Assembly: GCA_028281925.1 (NCBI GenBank)
Contig: JANQIX010000082.1
Location: 62,001 to 126,000, forward strand
Reading direction: 5' to 3'
Source: Alphaproteobacteria bacterium
GTDB taxonomy: Bacteria > Pseudomonadota > Alphaproteobacteria > DSM-16000 > Inquilinaceae
Length of the DNA: 64,000 bases
Shown here: positions 29,703 to 38,644 of the stretch, one piece after another
Position numbering within the stretch: the first letter of the stretch is position 1
Layout of the letters: each line of letters begins with the position of its first letter
The notes under the pieces: generated by a model
The model's input: the letters and a program-made list of their open reading frames with translations, nothing else
Databases searched by the model: none
What the model was told of the DNA's origin: nothing
Made by a program: the position numbers and the translations under genes

Positions 29703-30221
29703 ATGGTCAGTCTCGTCCGCTCGCTCATCACCAAATCAATAGGAAATATTGAGAAAAGGATGATGGATCTACTGTGGGAGTCTTCAAAGTTTTTTGCTTT
29801 GGCCGCGTTGATTCACATGATTCTCGCCTATAATATCGTTGTTGGCCTTCCGCCATTCTACAGAAGTCCGCGGAAGCTTGCCAAGATTACCCTTAACCAC
29901 TCCCCATTAGAGCCAAATGATGTGTCTGATGATGACTTCGCAATAATTATGCCGTCGATATTTGGTGCATCCATAGCATTTATGCTTTCTGCTTTGTTGG
30001 AATTGCCGATTGCTTTTCTGATCTCCGGCCTGTTCTTGGCATATGGTGGTGTGCGGTCAAGACAATATCTGCGTAAAACAACGACGGGACCTCTCCCTTG
30101 GATCATACACGCACCCGCCCCTTGGTTTCTGAAGACGTGGGCATTTCGCTGGCCAATGCTGTTGTTTGATGCGTGGACGCTGATCCTCAGCCTTGCGTTG
30201 GCGTCGCTGATAATGCTCTGA
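29703..30221 (+). CDS. AT-rich small membrane protein next to the Roco GTPase
   Basis: A 172-aa protein with about four hydrophobic segments (roughly 28-48, 81-98, 100-116 and 150-171) and a loop of charged and Pro-rich sequence between the first and second. Codon use is strikingly AT-rich compared with everything around it, suggesting recent acquisition. It starts 55 bases after the Roco stop on the same strand. I recognise no family. Candidates are a membrane partner or effector of the Roco protein, or an unrelated passenger. The ATG at 29703 has a poor Shine-Dalgarno sequence; an internal ATG at 29760 or 29763 is an alternative that still precedes the first helix. Confidence 0.7.
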   Translation: MVSLVRSLITKSIGNIEKRMMDLLWESSKFFALAALIHMILAYNIVVGLPPFYRSPRKLAKITLNHSPLEPNDVSDDDFAIIMPSIFGASIAFMLSALLELPIAFLISGLFLAYGGVRSRQYLRKTTTGPLPWIIHAPAPWFLKTWAFRWPMLLFDAWTLILSLALASLIML

Positions 30222-30404
30222 GCCGACGACGCAGGATCGACTCTGTCCCGGCGAGTCTCTTGCAGCGCCGCTCATCGAGGCCGCCGGCCCGCGCCGCGCC
30301 CCCCGTCTCCGCCAATTTCCCCGTCCCGGACGATTTGCTACTGTACCTCTGAAACCAATCAAAGACGGCCCGGCAGAGTACCGGGTTCGGGAGGGTTAGT
30401 ACCG

Positions 30405-33400
30405 ATGTCGCTGCAGGCAGACCAGCACAAGAGCGAGTTGATCGAGCAGGTCGCCACGACCGTGCGGGCGCGCATCGTCGCGGAACGCGCCGAGCAGGCC
30501 GAAGCGTTCATGCGCCTGTTCTATCAGCATGTCCCCCCGCGCGACATCATCACCGAGGAGCCGGAGGACCTGTACGGCGCGGCGCTCGGCCTCTGGCAGT
30601 TCGGCTCGCAGCGGGACGCGGGCAAGCCCAAGCTGCGCGTCTTCAACCCCACCTATGACGAGCATGGCTGGCACACCAGCCACACGGTCGTTGAGATCGT
30701 GAACGACGACATGCCGTTCCTGGTGGACAGCGTCAGCCACGCGCTGCTGGAACGCGGGCTGACCGTGCATCTGATCATCCACCCGATCGCGGCGGTGGAG
30801 CGCGATGCCGACGGCAACATGCAGTCGATCCGCGACCCGCTGGAGAGCGGCAACGGCGCGCTGTCGGAAAGCCTGATGCACGTCCATGTGGACGAGCAGA
30901 CCTCGGCGACCGAGCTTGAGGCGATCACGGAGGATCTGCGTAAGGTTCTGGCCGATGTCCGCGCCGCCGTCGACGACTGGCGCGATATGCGCGCCCGCCT
31001 GGCCGACACGCTGCAGAGCCTGCAAGACCGCAAGCTGCCCGTTCCGGAAGAAGATGTCGCCGAGGCGGTCGCCTTCCTGAATTGGCTGGACGACAACCAC
31101 TTCACCTATCTGGGCTATCGCGAATACGGATTTCGGGAGGAAGAGGGCCGGACCGACCTGAAGATCCTGCCCGACCGCGGCCTCGGCATCCTGCGCAAGC
31201 CCGAGGTGTCCGTGTTCGAGGGTATGCGCCAGTTCGCAGCCTTGCCGCCGGACATCCAGCAGTTCATGCGCCAGCCGCAGCTATTGATGGTCACCAAGGG
31301 CAGCATGCAGTCCACCGTGCACCGGCCGATCCATCTGGACGTGGTGATCGTCAAATGCTTCGGCGATGACGGCGAGGTGAGCGGCGAATACATGCTGGTC
31401 GGTCTGTTCACCTCGCAGGCCTATTTCACCAGCGCACGCGAGATCCCGTTCCTGCGCCAGAAGGTGGCGCGCGCGCTATCGCGTGCCGGCTTTGACCCGC
31501 GCGGCCACGACGGCAAGACGCTGACCCACATCCTGAACACCTATCCGCGCGACGAGCTGTTCCAGATCTCCGACGACGAACTGGTGGAGAACGCCATCGG
31601 CGTGCTGCACCTGCAGGAACGTCCGCGCACGGCCCTGTTCGTGCGCGTCGACCCGTTCCAGCGCTTCGTCTCGTGCCTCGTCTACATCCCGCGCGACCGC
31701 TACAACACGGCCTTGCGCAGGCGCATCCAGGAAATCCTGGAGCGGAGCTACAGCGGCAAGCTGTTGTCATTCTCCACGGAACTGACCGACGGCGTGCACG
31801 GCCGCGTGCACTACATCATCCAGACGCCGCAGGGCGACATCCCCGCGATCCGCACCGAAGAGGTCGAAGCCCAGCTTGTCGAGGCCGGCCGCGGCTGGCC
31901 GGACCGCCTGCGCGACGCGCTGGTCGAAGCCAAGGGCGAAGAGGCCGGCCTGGCGCTATTCCGCCGCTATGGTGAGGCCTTCTCCACCGCCTATCGTGAA
32001 GACAATCTGCCGGGGGCTGCCATCGGCGACATCGACCGTCTGGAGGGCGTGATCGCCACCGGCCGGATCGGCCTCAATCTCTATCGCCCGGTGGCGACGG
32101 ACGAGACCCATGTCCGCTTCAAGCTCTACCATGCGGGCGCGCCGGTCTATCTCTCCGACGTGCTGCCGATGCTGGAGCGCATGGGCTTCAAGGTCTTGAG
32201 CGAGAACCCCTACGAGGTGCAGCCGCACGACCTGAAGGGCACGCCCATCTGGATGCACGATTTCGGCATGGAAAGCCGGGACGGCCGGCCGATCGATCTC
32301 GGCACCATCAAGCAGCTATTCCAGGAGGCGTTCGAGCGCGTCTGGACCGGCGACATGGAAAGCGACGGCTTCAACCATCTCGTCCAGGCAGCCGGCCTGT
32401 CGTGGCGCCAGGTTGTCATCTTGCGCGCTTACGGCAAGTATCTGCGCCAGGCGCGCTTCGCCTTCAGCCAGGACAGCATCGAGGCGACGCTCGCCGCCTA
32501 TCCAGACATCGCCCGGTTGATCGTCGACCTGTTCGTCACCCGCTTCGATCCGGCCCTGGGCCAGGACCGCGCCACGGCCGTCGGCGGCATCGTCGTGGAG
32601 CTGGAGCACGCTCTGGACGAAGTGGAAAACCTGGATGAAGACCGCATTCTGCGGCGCTTCATCAACCTCATGATCGCGACCTTGCGGACCAACTATTTCC
32701 AGCTGGCCGCCGATGGCGCGCCCAAGCCCTATCTCTCGTTCAAGCTGGACAGCCACAAGATCGACGACCTGCCGCTGCCGCGCCCGATGATGGAGGTGTT
32801 CGTCTACAGCCCGCGGGTCGAAGCGGTGCATTTGCGCGGCGGCAAGGTCGCCCGCGGCGGCATCCGCTGGTCAGACCGGCGGGAAGACTTCCGCACCGAG
32901 ATCCTGGGCCTGATGAAGGCGCAGATGGTCAAGAACACGGTGATCGTGCCCGTCGGCTCGAAGGGCGGCTTCGTGGTCAAGCGCCCGCCGCGCGAGGGTG
33001 GGCGCGAGGCGTTCCTGAACGAAGGCATCGCCTGCTACAAAACCTTGATGAGCGGGCTGTTGGACGTCACCGACAACCTGACCGGCGACACCATCATTCC
33101 GCCGCGCGATGTCGTCCGCCACGACGGCGACGACCCCTATCTGGTGGTCGCCGCCGACAAGGGCACGGCCACCTTCTCCGACATCGCCAACGGTGTTTCG
33201 CAGGACTATGGCTTCTGGCTGGACGACGCCTATGCCTCCGGCGGGTCGGCCGGCTATGACCACAAGAAGATGGGCATCACCGCCCGCGGCGCCTGGGAGT
33301 CGGTCAAGCGGCATTTCCGCGAGTTGGGCACGGATATCCAGAGCGAGCCGTTTACGGTGGTCGGCGTCGGCGACATGTCCGGCGACGTGTTCGGCAACGG

Positions 33401-35264
33401 CATGTTGCTGTCGCGCAAGATCCGCCTGTTGGCCGCCTTCAACCATCTGCACATCTTCCTCGATCCCGACCCGGACCCGGAAACCAGCTTCCAGGAGCGC
33501 GAACGGCTGTTCCAGCTGGGCCGCGGATCCTGGGACCAGTACGACAGATCTCTGATCTCCTCCGGCGGTGGCGTCTTCGACCGCAAGGCGAAATCGATCA
33601 CCCCGTCGCCGGAGGTGCGCGAATGGCTCGGTATCGTTCGCGAGACGGTGACCCCCAACGAGCTGCTCAACGCGCTTCTGAAATCCCAGTGTGACCTGCT
33701 GTGGTTCGGGGGCATCGGCACCTACATCAAGGGCCAGGACGAAACCCACGCCGAAGTGGGCGACAAGGCCAACGACCCGGTGCGGGTCGACGGCCGTCAG
33801 GTGGCGGCCCGCGTGATCGGCGAGGGCGCCAATCTGGCGCTCACGCAGTACGGGCGGATCGAATACGCCCGCCATGGGGCGGACGCCGCGGGCGGCCTGT
33901 TGAACACCGACTTCATCGACAATTCCGCCGGCGTCGACTGCTCGGACCACGAGGTCAACATCAAGATCCTCCTGGGCAAGATCGTCGGCAGCGGGGACAT
34001 GACGGTCAAACAGCGCAACAAGCTCTTGGAAGAGATGACCGACGAGGTCGGGCATCTCGTGCTGCGCGACAACTACCTGCAGACGCAGGCCATCACCATG
34101 ACCCTGTCGGAAGGCTTCGACCTCTTGGGCGAGCAGACGCGCTTCATGAAGGCGCTGGAAAAGGCGGGCCAGTTGGACCGCGCCATCGAAGTGCTGCCGC
34201 ATGATGAAGAGCTGATCGAACGTCAGGGCCGTAAAGAGGGGCTGAACCGGCCCGAGCTGTGCGTGATCCTCTCCTATGCCAAGATCACGCTCTACGAAGC
34301 CCTGCTGGCCGGCAACCTGCCCGACGATCCGGCGCTGGCAACCGATCTGGTGCGCTATTTCCCCAAACCGCTGCGCAAGCGGTTCGCAGCCCAGATCGCC
34401 GAGCATCCGCTGAGGCGCGAGATCGTCGCCACCGGCATCACCAACAGCATGATCAACCGCACCGGCCCCACCTTCGTTTCCGAGGTGATGGACAAGACCG
34501 GGATGGGCCCCAGCGACGTGGCGCGCGCCTATATCATCGTGCGCGACAGCTTCGACTTGCTTCCCCTATGGCTGGCGGTCGAGGCGCTGGACAACAAGGT
34601 CGATGCCGCCATTCAGACGCAGATGCTGCTGTCTATCCGGCGGCTGATCGAGCGCGAGGCCGCCTGGGTGCTGCGCCAGCACGGGCAGGACCTTGAGATG
34701 GGGGCGCTGATCGAGCGCTTCCGGCCCGGCGTGGCGACGGTTCGCGCCAATCTCGACACACTGCTCTATCCGGAAGCCCGCGAGGTGCTGAACAACCGAG
34801 CTGCGGCGATGATGCGGGATGGCGTGCCGGAGGACCTCGCTTGGCGGGTCGCGACGCTGAACGTCGTCGGCGCCAGCCTCGATCTGATTCGCATCGGCGA
34901 GCATACCGCGGTCGAGCTGCCCGAGATCGCATCGGTCTATTTCGGTCTTGGCCATCGCCTGGGCATCGCCTGGCTGCGCGACCAGGCCGCCAGAATGCCG
35001 GACAGCACCCATTGGCAGAAACAGGCGGTTGCGGCGACCATCGACGATCTGAACGCGCTGCAGGCGGAGTTGGCGCTGCGGATCCTGGACGGAGCGGAAA
35101 CACCGGTGACGTCCGATGCCCTGATGGCCGCGTGGATTGAGCGCAGGCGCCAGCCGATCGACCGCATCGATCAGCTGATGGCAGAGTTGCGGGCCCTGAC
35201 GTCGCTCGACGTCTCAATGCTGGCCGTTGCCAGCCGCCGGCTGCGCAGCCTGGTCACTGGCTGA
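30405..35264 (+). CDS. NAD-specific glutamate dehydrogenase, 180-kDa class
   Basis: The very large bacterial GDH (1,619 aa) that deaminates glutamate to 2-oxoglutarate with NAD+; in relatives it serves amino-acid catabolism. N-terminal regulatory (ACT-like) regions start around LRVFNPTYDEHGWH and NDDMPFLVDSVSHAL. The catalytic core lies about residues 800-1,250, with RGGIRWSDRREDFRTE, VGSKGGFVVK, GVGDMSGDVFGNGM and GGIGTYIK. The C-terminal region is helical. GGGAGGG lies about 11 nt upstream of the ATG. Usually a single-gene unit, as here. With GltBD in the same window, glutamate flux has both a synthetic and a degradative enzyme. A gene name such as gdhB is used in some species. Confidence 0.96.
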   Translation: MSLQADQHKSELIEQVATTVRARIVAERAEQAEAFMRLFYQHVPPRDIITEEPEDLYGAALGLWQFGSQRDAGKPKLRVFNPTYDEHGWHTSHTVVEIVNDDMPFLVDSVSHALLERGLTVHLIIHPIAAVERDADGNMQSIRDPLESGNGALSESLMHVHVDEQTSATELEAITEDLRKVLADVRAAVDDWRDMRARLADTLQSLQDRKLPVPEEDVAEAVAFLNWLDDNHFTYLGYREYGFREEEGRTDLKILPDRGLGILRKPEVSVFEGMRQFAALPPDIQQFMRQPQLLMVTKGSMQSTVHRPIHLDVVIVKCFGDDGEVSGEYMLVGLFTSQAYFTSAREIPFLRQKVARALSRAGFDPRGHDGKTLTHILNTYPRDELFQISDDELVENAIGVLHLQERPRTALFVRVDPFQRFVSCLVYIPRDRYNTALRRRIQEILERSYSGKLLSFSTELTDGVHGRVHYIIQTPQGDIPAIRTEEVEAQLVEAGRGWPDRLRDALVEAKGEEAGLALFRRYGEAFSTAYREDNLPGAAIGDIDRLEGVIATGRIGLNLYRPVATDETHVRFKLYHAGAPVYLSDVLPMLERMGFKVLSENPYEVQPHDLKGTPIWMHDFGMESRDGRPIDLGTIKQLFQEAFERVWTGDMESDGFNHLVQAAGLSWRQVVILRAYGKYLRQARFAFSQDSIEATLAAYPDIARLIVDLFVTRFDPALGQDRATAVGGIVVELEHALDEVENLDEDRILRRFINLMIATLRTNYFQLAADGAPKPYLSFKLDSHKIDDLPLPRPMMEVFVYSPRVEAVHLRGGKVARGGIRWSDRREDFRTEILGLMKAQMVKNTVIVPVGSKGGFVVKRPPREGGREAFLNEGIACYKTLMSGLLDVTDNLTGDTIIPPRDVVRHDGDDPYLVVAADKGTATFSDIANGVSQDYGFWLDDAYASGGSAGYDHKKMGITARGAWESVKRHFRELGTDIQSEPFTVVGVGDMSGDVFGNGMLLSRKIRLLAAFNHLHIFLDPDPDPETSFQERERLFQLGRGSWDQYDRSLISSGGGVFDRKAKSITPSPEVREWLGIVRETVTPNELLNALLKSQCDLLWFGGIGTYIKGQDETHAEVGDKANDPVRVDGRQVAARVIGEGANLALTQYGRIEYARHGADAAGGLLNTDFIDNSAGVDCSDHEVNIKILLGKIVGSGDMTVKQRNKLLEEMTDEVGHLVLRDNYLQTQAITMTLSEGFDLLGEQTRFMKALEKAGQLDRAIEVLPHDEELIERQGRKEGLNRPELCVILSYAKITLYEALLAGNLPDDPALATDLVRYFPKPLRKRFAAQIAEHPLRREIVATGITNSMINRTGPTFVSEVMDKTGMGPSDVARAYIIVRDSFDLLPLWLAVEALDNKVDAAIQTQMLLSIRRLIEREAAWVLRQHGQDLEMGALIERFRPGVATVRANLDTLLYPEAREVLNNRAAAMMRDGVPEDLAWRVATLNVVGASLDLIRIGEHTAVELPEIASVYFGLGHRLGIAWLRDQAARMPDSTHWQKQAVAATIDDLNALQAELALRILDGAETPVTSDALMAAWIERRRQPIDRIDQLMAELRALTSLDVSMLAVASRRLRSLVTG

Positions 35265-35413
35265 CCGGTCTGCCCAACAAAGGCCGGAAAGCTGGGGCCC
35301 CATCTGGACCGGACCCGGTCATGCCGTCGCTGACATGCGGGGTTCGCATCCGGGCCGCAGCGAAGGTAGACTGCGGCCCGCAACTGCCAGGGCGCTGTTC
35401 GGATGCAGCTTTC

Positions 35414-37210
35414 ATGACAAGGCTCTTGTTCGCGTGTGCCGTTTTCGGCGCCGTCACGGTCGCTGGATGTGCGCCAACGCCGTCCACAATCCCCGCGCCG
35501 TCGGGTCCGCCGGCGGGGGAGGCGACGCTCACCGCTCTGTTCGGGACCTGGGAATCGACGGAGAGCTTCACGCCGGCCGGCATGGACCCCATTGAGGTTC
35601 AGGCGTTTGAGGGCCTGTTTGTGGAAATCGGCGCCGACCGAGTGATCGGGCTGCGCGGCAACAGGTGCGACGCCCCGACCTTCGTCGAGGTGGGGCAGGC
35701 CGGCGCCATGCCGACGCCGCTGCAAGCCGGGGCCGACGGGCAATTCGGCCTTGCGGGCCTGACGCTGATCGAAATCGCCGTTTTGTGCGCCGGTCAGGGA
35801 TTCGACACCTTCTACAAGGTGGACAACACGTTCCTGCTGACCACGATCGGCGATGCCGTCTATCGGCTGGACCGTGTGGGCGGCGAACCGGAGCCGGCAG
35901 CCGAAGTGATCCCCGATGCGGTCGAGCCCGCAGCACCGGACCTTGAACCTGCCGCGGCCCGGCGGGTGGCCGTCCGCTCTGACGGGCCGACACCGCCTGA
36001 GCCGATGCCAGCACCGCGCGTTGAGATGGCGGCCATGACTGTCGGCATGCCCACCGATCCGGCGCTTGCACGGACGCCGGCCGCAGCCACGGTGCGCCCC
36101 GATCCAGCGCCCACCGTTCAGGTGGCGCAGGCCGAGCCGGTGGAGCCGGCCGGGTGGCCCCGCCAGGCCGCGCATATCGCGTCCTACCGTCAGGTCAGCG
36201 ACGCGGAACTGGGCTGGACCGTACTCGCCGGCCGGCATTCGGCGCTCAACGGCATGACACCGATGCTGGTCGGCGTCGACCTGCCGGGTCGCGGCCGCTT
36301 TCTGAGGCTGATGGCTGTCCCGCCTGCCGAGGGCGCAAGTGCTGCGCTGCAGTCGCTCTGTGTGGAGATGAGGGGGGCCGGCAACTATTGCGAGCCGATG
36401 GCGGTCACGGCGGCCGACGGCGCCGTAGCCCTGGCGGACGGTGCGCCACCGGTGGTGGCCGCTGCGCCGGCCCTGGAGCCTGCCCAGCCGCCGCAACCGG
36501 ATCCGCCACCGTCCGACCCTCAGCCGGAAGTGACCGAGCCGGCCGCCGAGGCTCCGGCTGCCGACCCAGCTCCGGCGGAGGATCCGGCTCCGGCGGAGGC
36601 CCCATCGCCTGAGGCCGACATCACCGCCGACGCGGCCGACGGGCCGGTGGTCGAGGAACCGGAAGCGGCCGTCGTCGAAGCCGGCCCCACGCCCGAGCCG
36701 GTCGAGGCGGAAGCGCCTGAAACCGCCGAGGCGCCGCCGCCGGGAAGCATCGGAACCGTACCTTCGCCGGTAGCGGCCGGCACGGTCCCCTCAGATCAGA
36801 CGGCTGCGCCTGCTGATGTCGAGACATCGGAGATAGGCGACACGCCGGTTCCGGAAGAGCAGGAGGAGCCGGAAGCGGTGCAGACTGCAGCGGCGGCAGC
36901 GGCCCTGACGCCAAGCTATCTGTTCGGCCGGTGGGGGTTCAGCGATCCCGTCACGGGATGCAGCAGCACCGATTTCATCGCGTTCTATCCCGAGGGCAGC
37001 GTCAGCCTCTATGACGAGATGGAAGGGCAGTGGCAGATCGAGGACGATACGGTGAAGCTGCATCTCTCGGCCCTGGACGACATCCAGGCGGGCGGTCGCC
37101 GCGACATCTTCCTGGACATGCGCGTGGAAAACGTGACCGAGGATCAGTTCCAGGCGACCTTCGTATCGGCCGGCGAGAGCGCGGCCATGGACGCCTATCG
37201 CTGCCAATAG
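35414..37210 (+). CDS. SPOR-domain lipoprotein with Pro/Glu-rich linker
   Basis: A 598-aa predicted lipoprotein. The start at 35414 leads directly into a signal peptide ending VAGC (lipidated Cys19). Residues about 35-155 form an unknown beta-rich domain with LFGTWES. Residues about 248-330 resemble a SPOR peptidoglycan-binding repeat (AAHIASYRQVSDAELGW, and GAGNYCEPM closing it). Residues about 340-495 are a low-complexity Pro/Ala/Glu linker. The C-terminal domain (about 498-598) has LFGRWGFSDPVTGC and echoes the first domain's LFGTW start. It should link the outer membrane to denuded glycan strands. It lies 18 bases upstream of the MFS gene. The SPOR call rests on pattern only. Confidence 0.75.
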   Translation: MTRLLFACAVFGAVTVAGCAPTPSTIPAPSGPPAGEATLTALFGTWESTESFTPAGMDPIEVQAFEGLFVEIGADRVIGLRGNRCDAPTFVEVGQAGAMPTPLQAGADGQFGLAGLTLIEIAVLCAGQGFDTFYKVDNTFLLTTIGDAVYRLDRVGGEPEPAAEVIPDAVEPAAPDLEPAAARRVAVRSDGPTPPEPMPAPRVEMAAMTVGMPTDPALARTPAAATVRPDPAPTVQVAQAEPVEPAGWPRQAAHIASYRQVSDAELGWTVLAGRHSALNGMTPMLVGVDLPGRGRFLRLMAVPPAEGASAALQSLCVEMRGAGNYCEPMAVTAADGAVALADGAPPVVAAAPALEPAQPPQPDPPPSDPQPEVTEPAAEAPAADPAPAEDPAPAEAPSPEADITADAADGPVVEEPEAAVVEAGPTPEPVEAEAPETAEAPPPGSIGTVPSPVAAGTVPSDQTAAPADVETSEIGDTPVPEEQEEPEAVQTAAAAAALTPSYLFGRWGFSDPVTGCSSTDFIAFYPEGSVSLYDEMEGQWQIEDDTVKLHLSALDDIQAGGRRDIFLDMRVENVTEDQFQATFVSAGESAAMDAYRCQ

Positions 37211-37228
37211 CACGGCCAGCCCTCAATC

Positions 37229-38518
37229 ATGCGGCCCCATGACGCCGTCTCGGATCGCCGGGGCATAGCCGCTTGGTGCCTGTTCGACTGGGCGGCCTCG
37301 GCCTTCAACACCGTTATCGGCACCTTCGTCTTCAGCATCTATTTCGCGCAATCGATCTACGGTGACAGCGGCACCGACGCCGCCGGTAGCGCACTTTGGG
37401 GCTATACGCTCGGCCTGACCGGACTGGCCGTCGCGGTGTTGAGCCCGGTTCTGGGCGCCGTCGCCGATCGCGGCGGCCGTCGCAAGCCGTGGATGGGTCT
37501 GTTCGTCGCCGTGACGGTGATCGCGACCGCGCTGCTGTGGTTCGCGGAGCCCGACCGGGCTTACATCGTCTATGCCCTGGTGCTGGTTGCGGTGGCCGGC
37601 ATCGCCTTCGATCTCGCCGGCGTCTTCTACAACGCCATGCTGCCGGACATCGCCCCGGCGGGCATGACGGGCCGCATCTCGGGCTGGGGATGGGGCGTTG
37701 GCTATCTCGGCGGCCTGTCGGCGCTGGCCCTGGCGCTGTTCGGGTTCGTCGGCATGGGCGACATGGCGCCGCTGTTTCCGGTGGGGGAGGCGGATGCGGC
37801 CGGCGTGCGCGCCACCGCACCGCTGGTCGCGGTGTGGTTCGCGCTCTTCGCGCTGCCGCTGTTCGCCTTCACGCGCGACCGTCCGGCACAGCCCGTGACC
37901 GCGCTGCAGGCCGTGCGCGAGGGCCTGATCGAACTCGGCCGCACAGTGGCGAGCGTGCGCAAGCTGGGCAACGTCTTGCGGTTCCTGATCGCCAGCGCGC
38001 TTTATCGCGACGGGCTGACCACGCTGTTCGCCGTCGGCGGCCTCTATGCTGCCGGCACCATGGGCATGGATTTCTCGCAGATCATCATCTTCGCCATCGG
38101 CCTGAACGTGACGGCCGGCCTGGGCGCCATCGGCTTTGCCTGGCTGGACGATGGCGCCGGGTCCAAGCGCACCGTGATCATCGCGCTCTTGGGCCTGATC
38201 GGCTTCGGCGCGCCCCTGCTGCTGATCGGCGACGCCACCTGGTTCATCGTCCTTGCGCTCGGTCTCGGGATATTCGTCGGCCCGGCCCAGGCCGCCAGCC
38301 GCTCGCTGATGGCCAAGCTCGCACCGCCCGATGCATCAACGGAGTTCTTCGGCCTCTACGCCCTGACCGGCAAATCCGCCGCTTTCACCGGCCCGATCCT
38401 GTTCGGCCTGTTGACCGACGCCTTCGACAGCCAGCGCGCCGGCATGGCAAGCATCCTGGCGTTATGGGTGATCGGCGGTGCGCTGCTGCTGACGGTGCGC
38501 GAGCCGGGACGGGGATAA
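37229..38518 (+). CDS. MFS transporter of the UMF1/Atg22-like family
   Basis: A 429-aa polytopic protein with about twelve membrane helices. The N-terminal CLFDWAASAFNTVIGTF is a recognisable UMF1/Atg22-type start, and GAVADRGGRRKPWM in the 2-3 loop is the MFS signature loop. The family name comes from yeast Atg22, linked to amino-acid efflux from vacuoles; substrates of the bacterial members are mostly unknown. It starts 18 bases after the SPOR lipoprotein and may share its transcript. Confidence 0.85.
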   Translation: MRPHDAVSDRRGIAAWCLFDWAASAFNTVIGTFVFSIYFAQSIYGDSGTDAAGSALWGYTLGLTGLAVAVLSPVLGAVADRGGRRKPWMGLFVAVTVIATALLWFAEPDRAYIVYALVLVAVAGIAFDLAGVFYNAMLPDIAPAGMTGRISGWGWGVGYLGGLSALALALFGFVGMGDMAPLFPVGEADAAGVRATAPLVAVWFALFALPLFAFTRDRPAQPVTALQAVREGLIELGRTVASVRKLGNVLRFLIASALYRDGLTTLFAVGGLYAAGTMGMDFSQIIIFAIGLNVTAGLGAIGFAWLDDGAGSKRTVIIALLGLIGFGAPLLLIGDATWFIVLALGLGIFVGPAQAASRSLMAKLAPPDASTEFFGLYALTGKSAAFTGPILFGLLTDAFDSQRAGMASILALWVIGGALLLTVREPGRG

Positions 38519-38644
38519 GCGACCTATCCACATATTTGTGAATCTGGCACAGTTCGATCCTTAATCCGGCCCATCCGGACGGACCACGATCGTCTGCGTC
38601 CGCGCACCGCCTCAAGCCTCATGACCGGAGCCACGGAGACCGTC

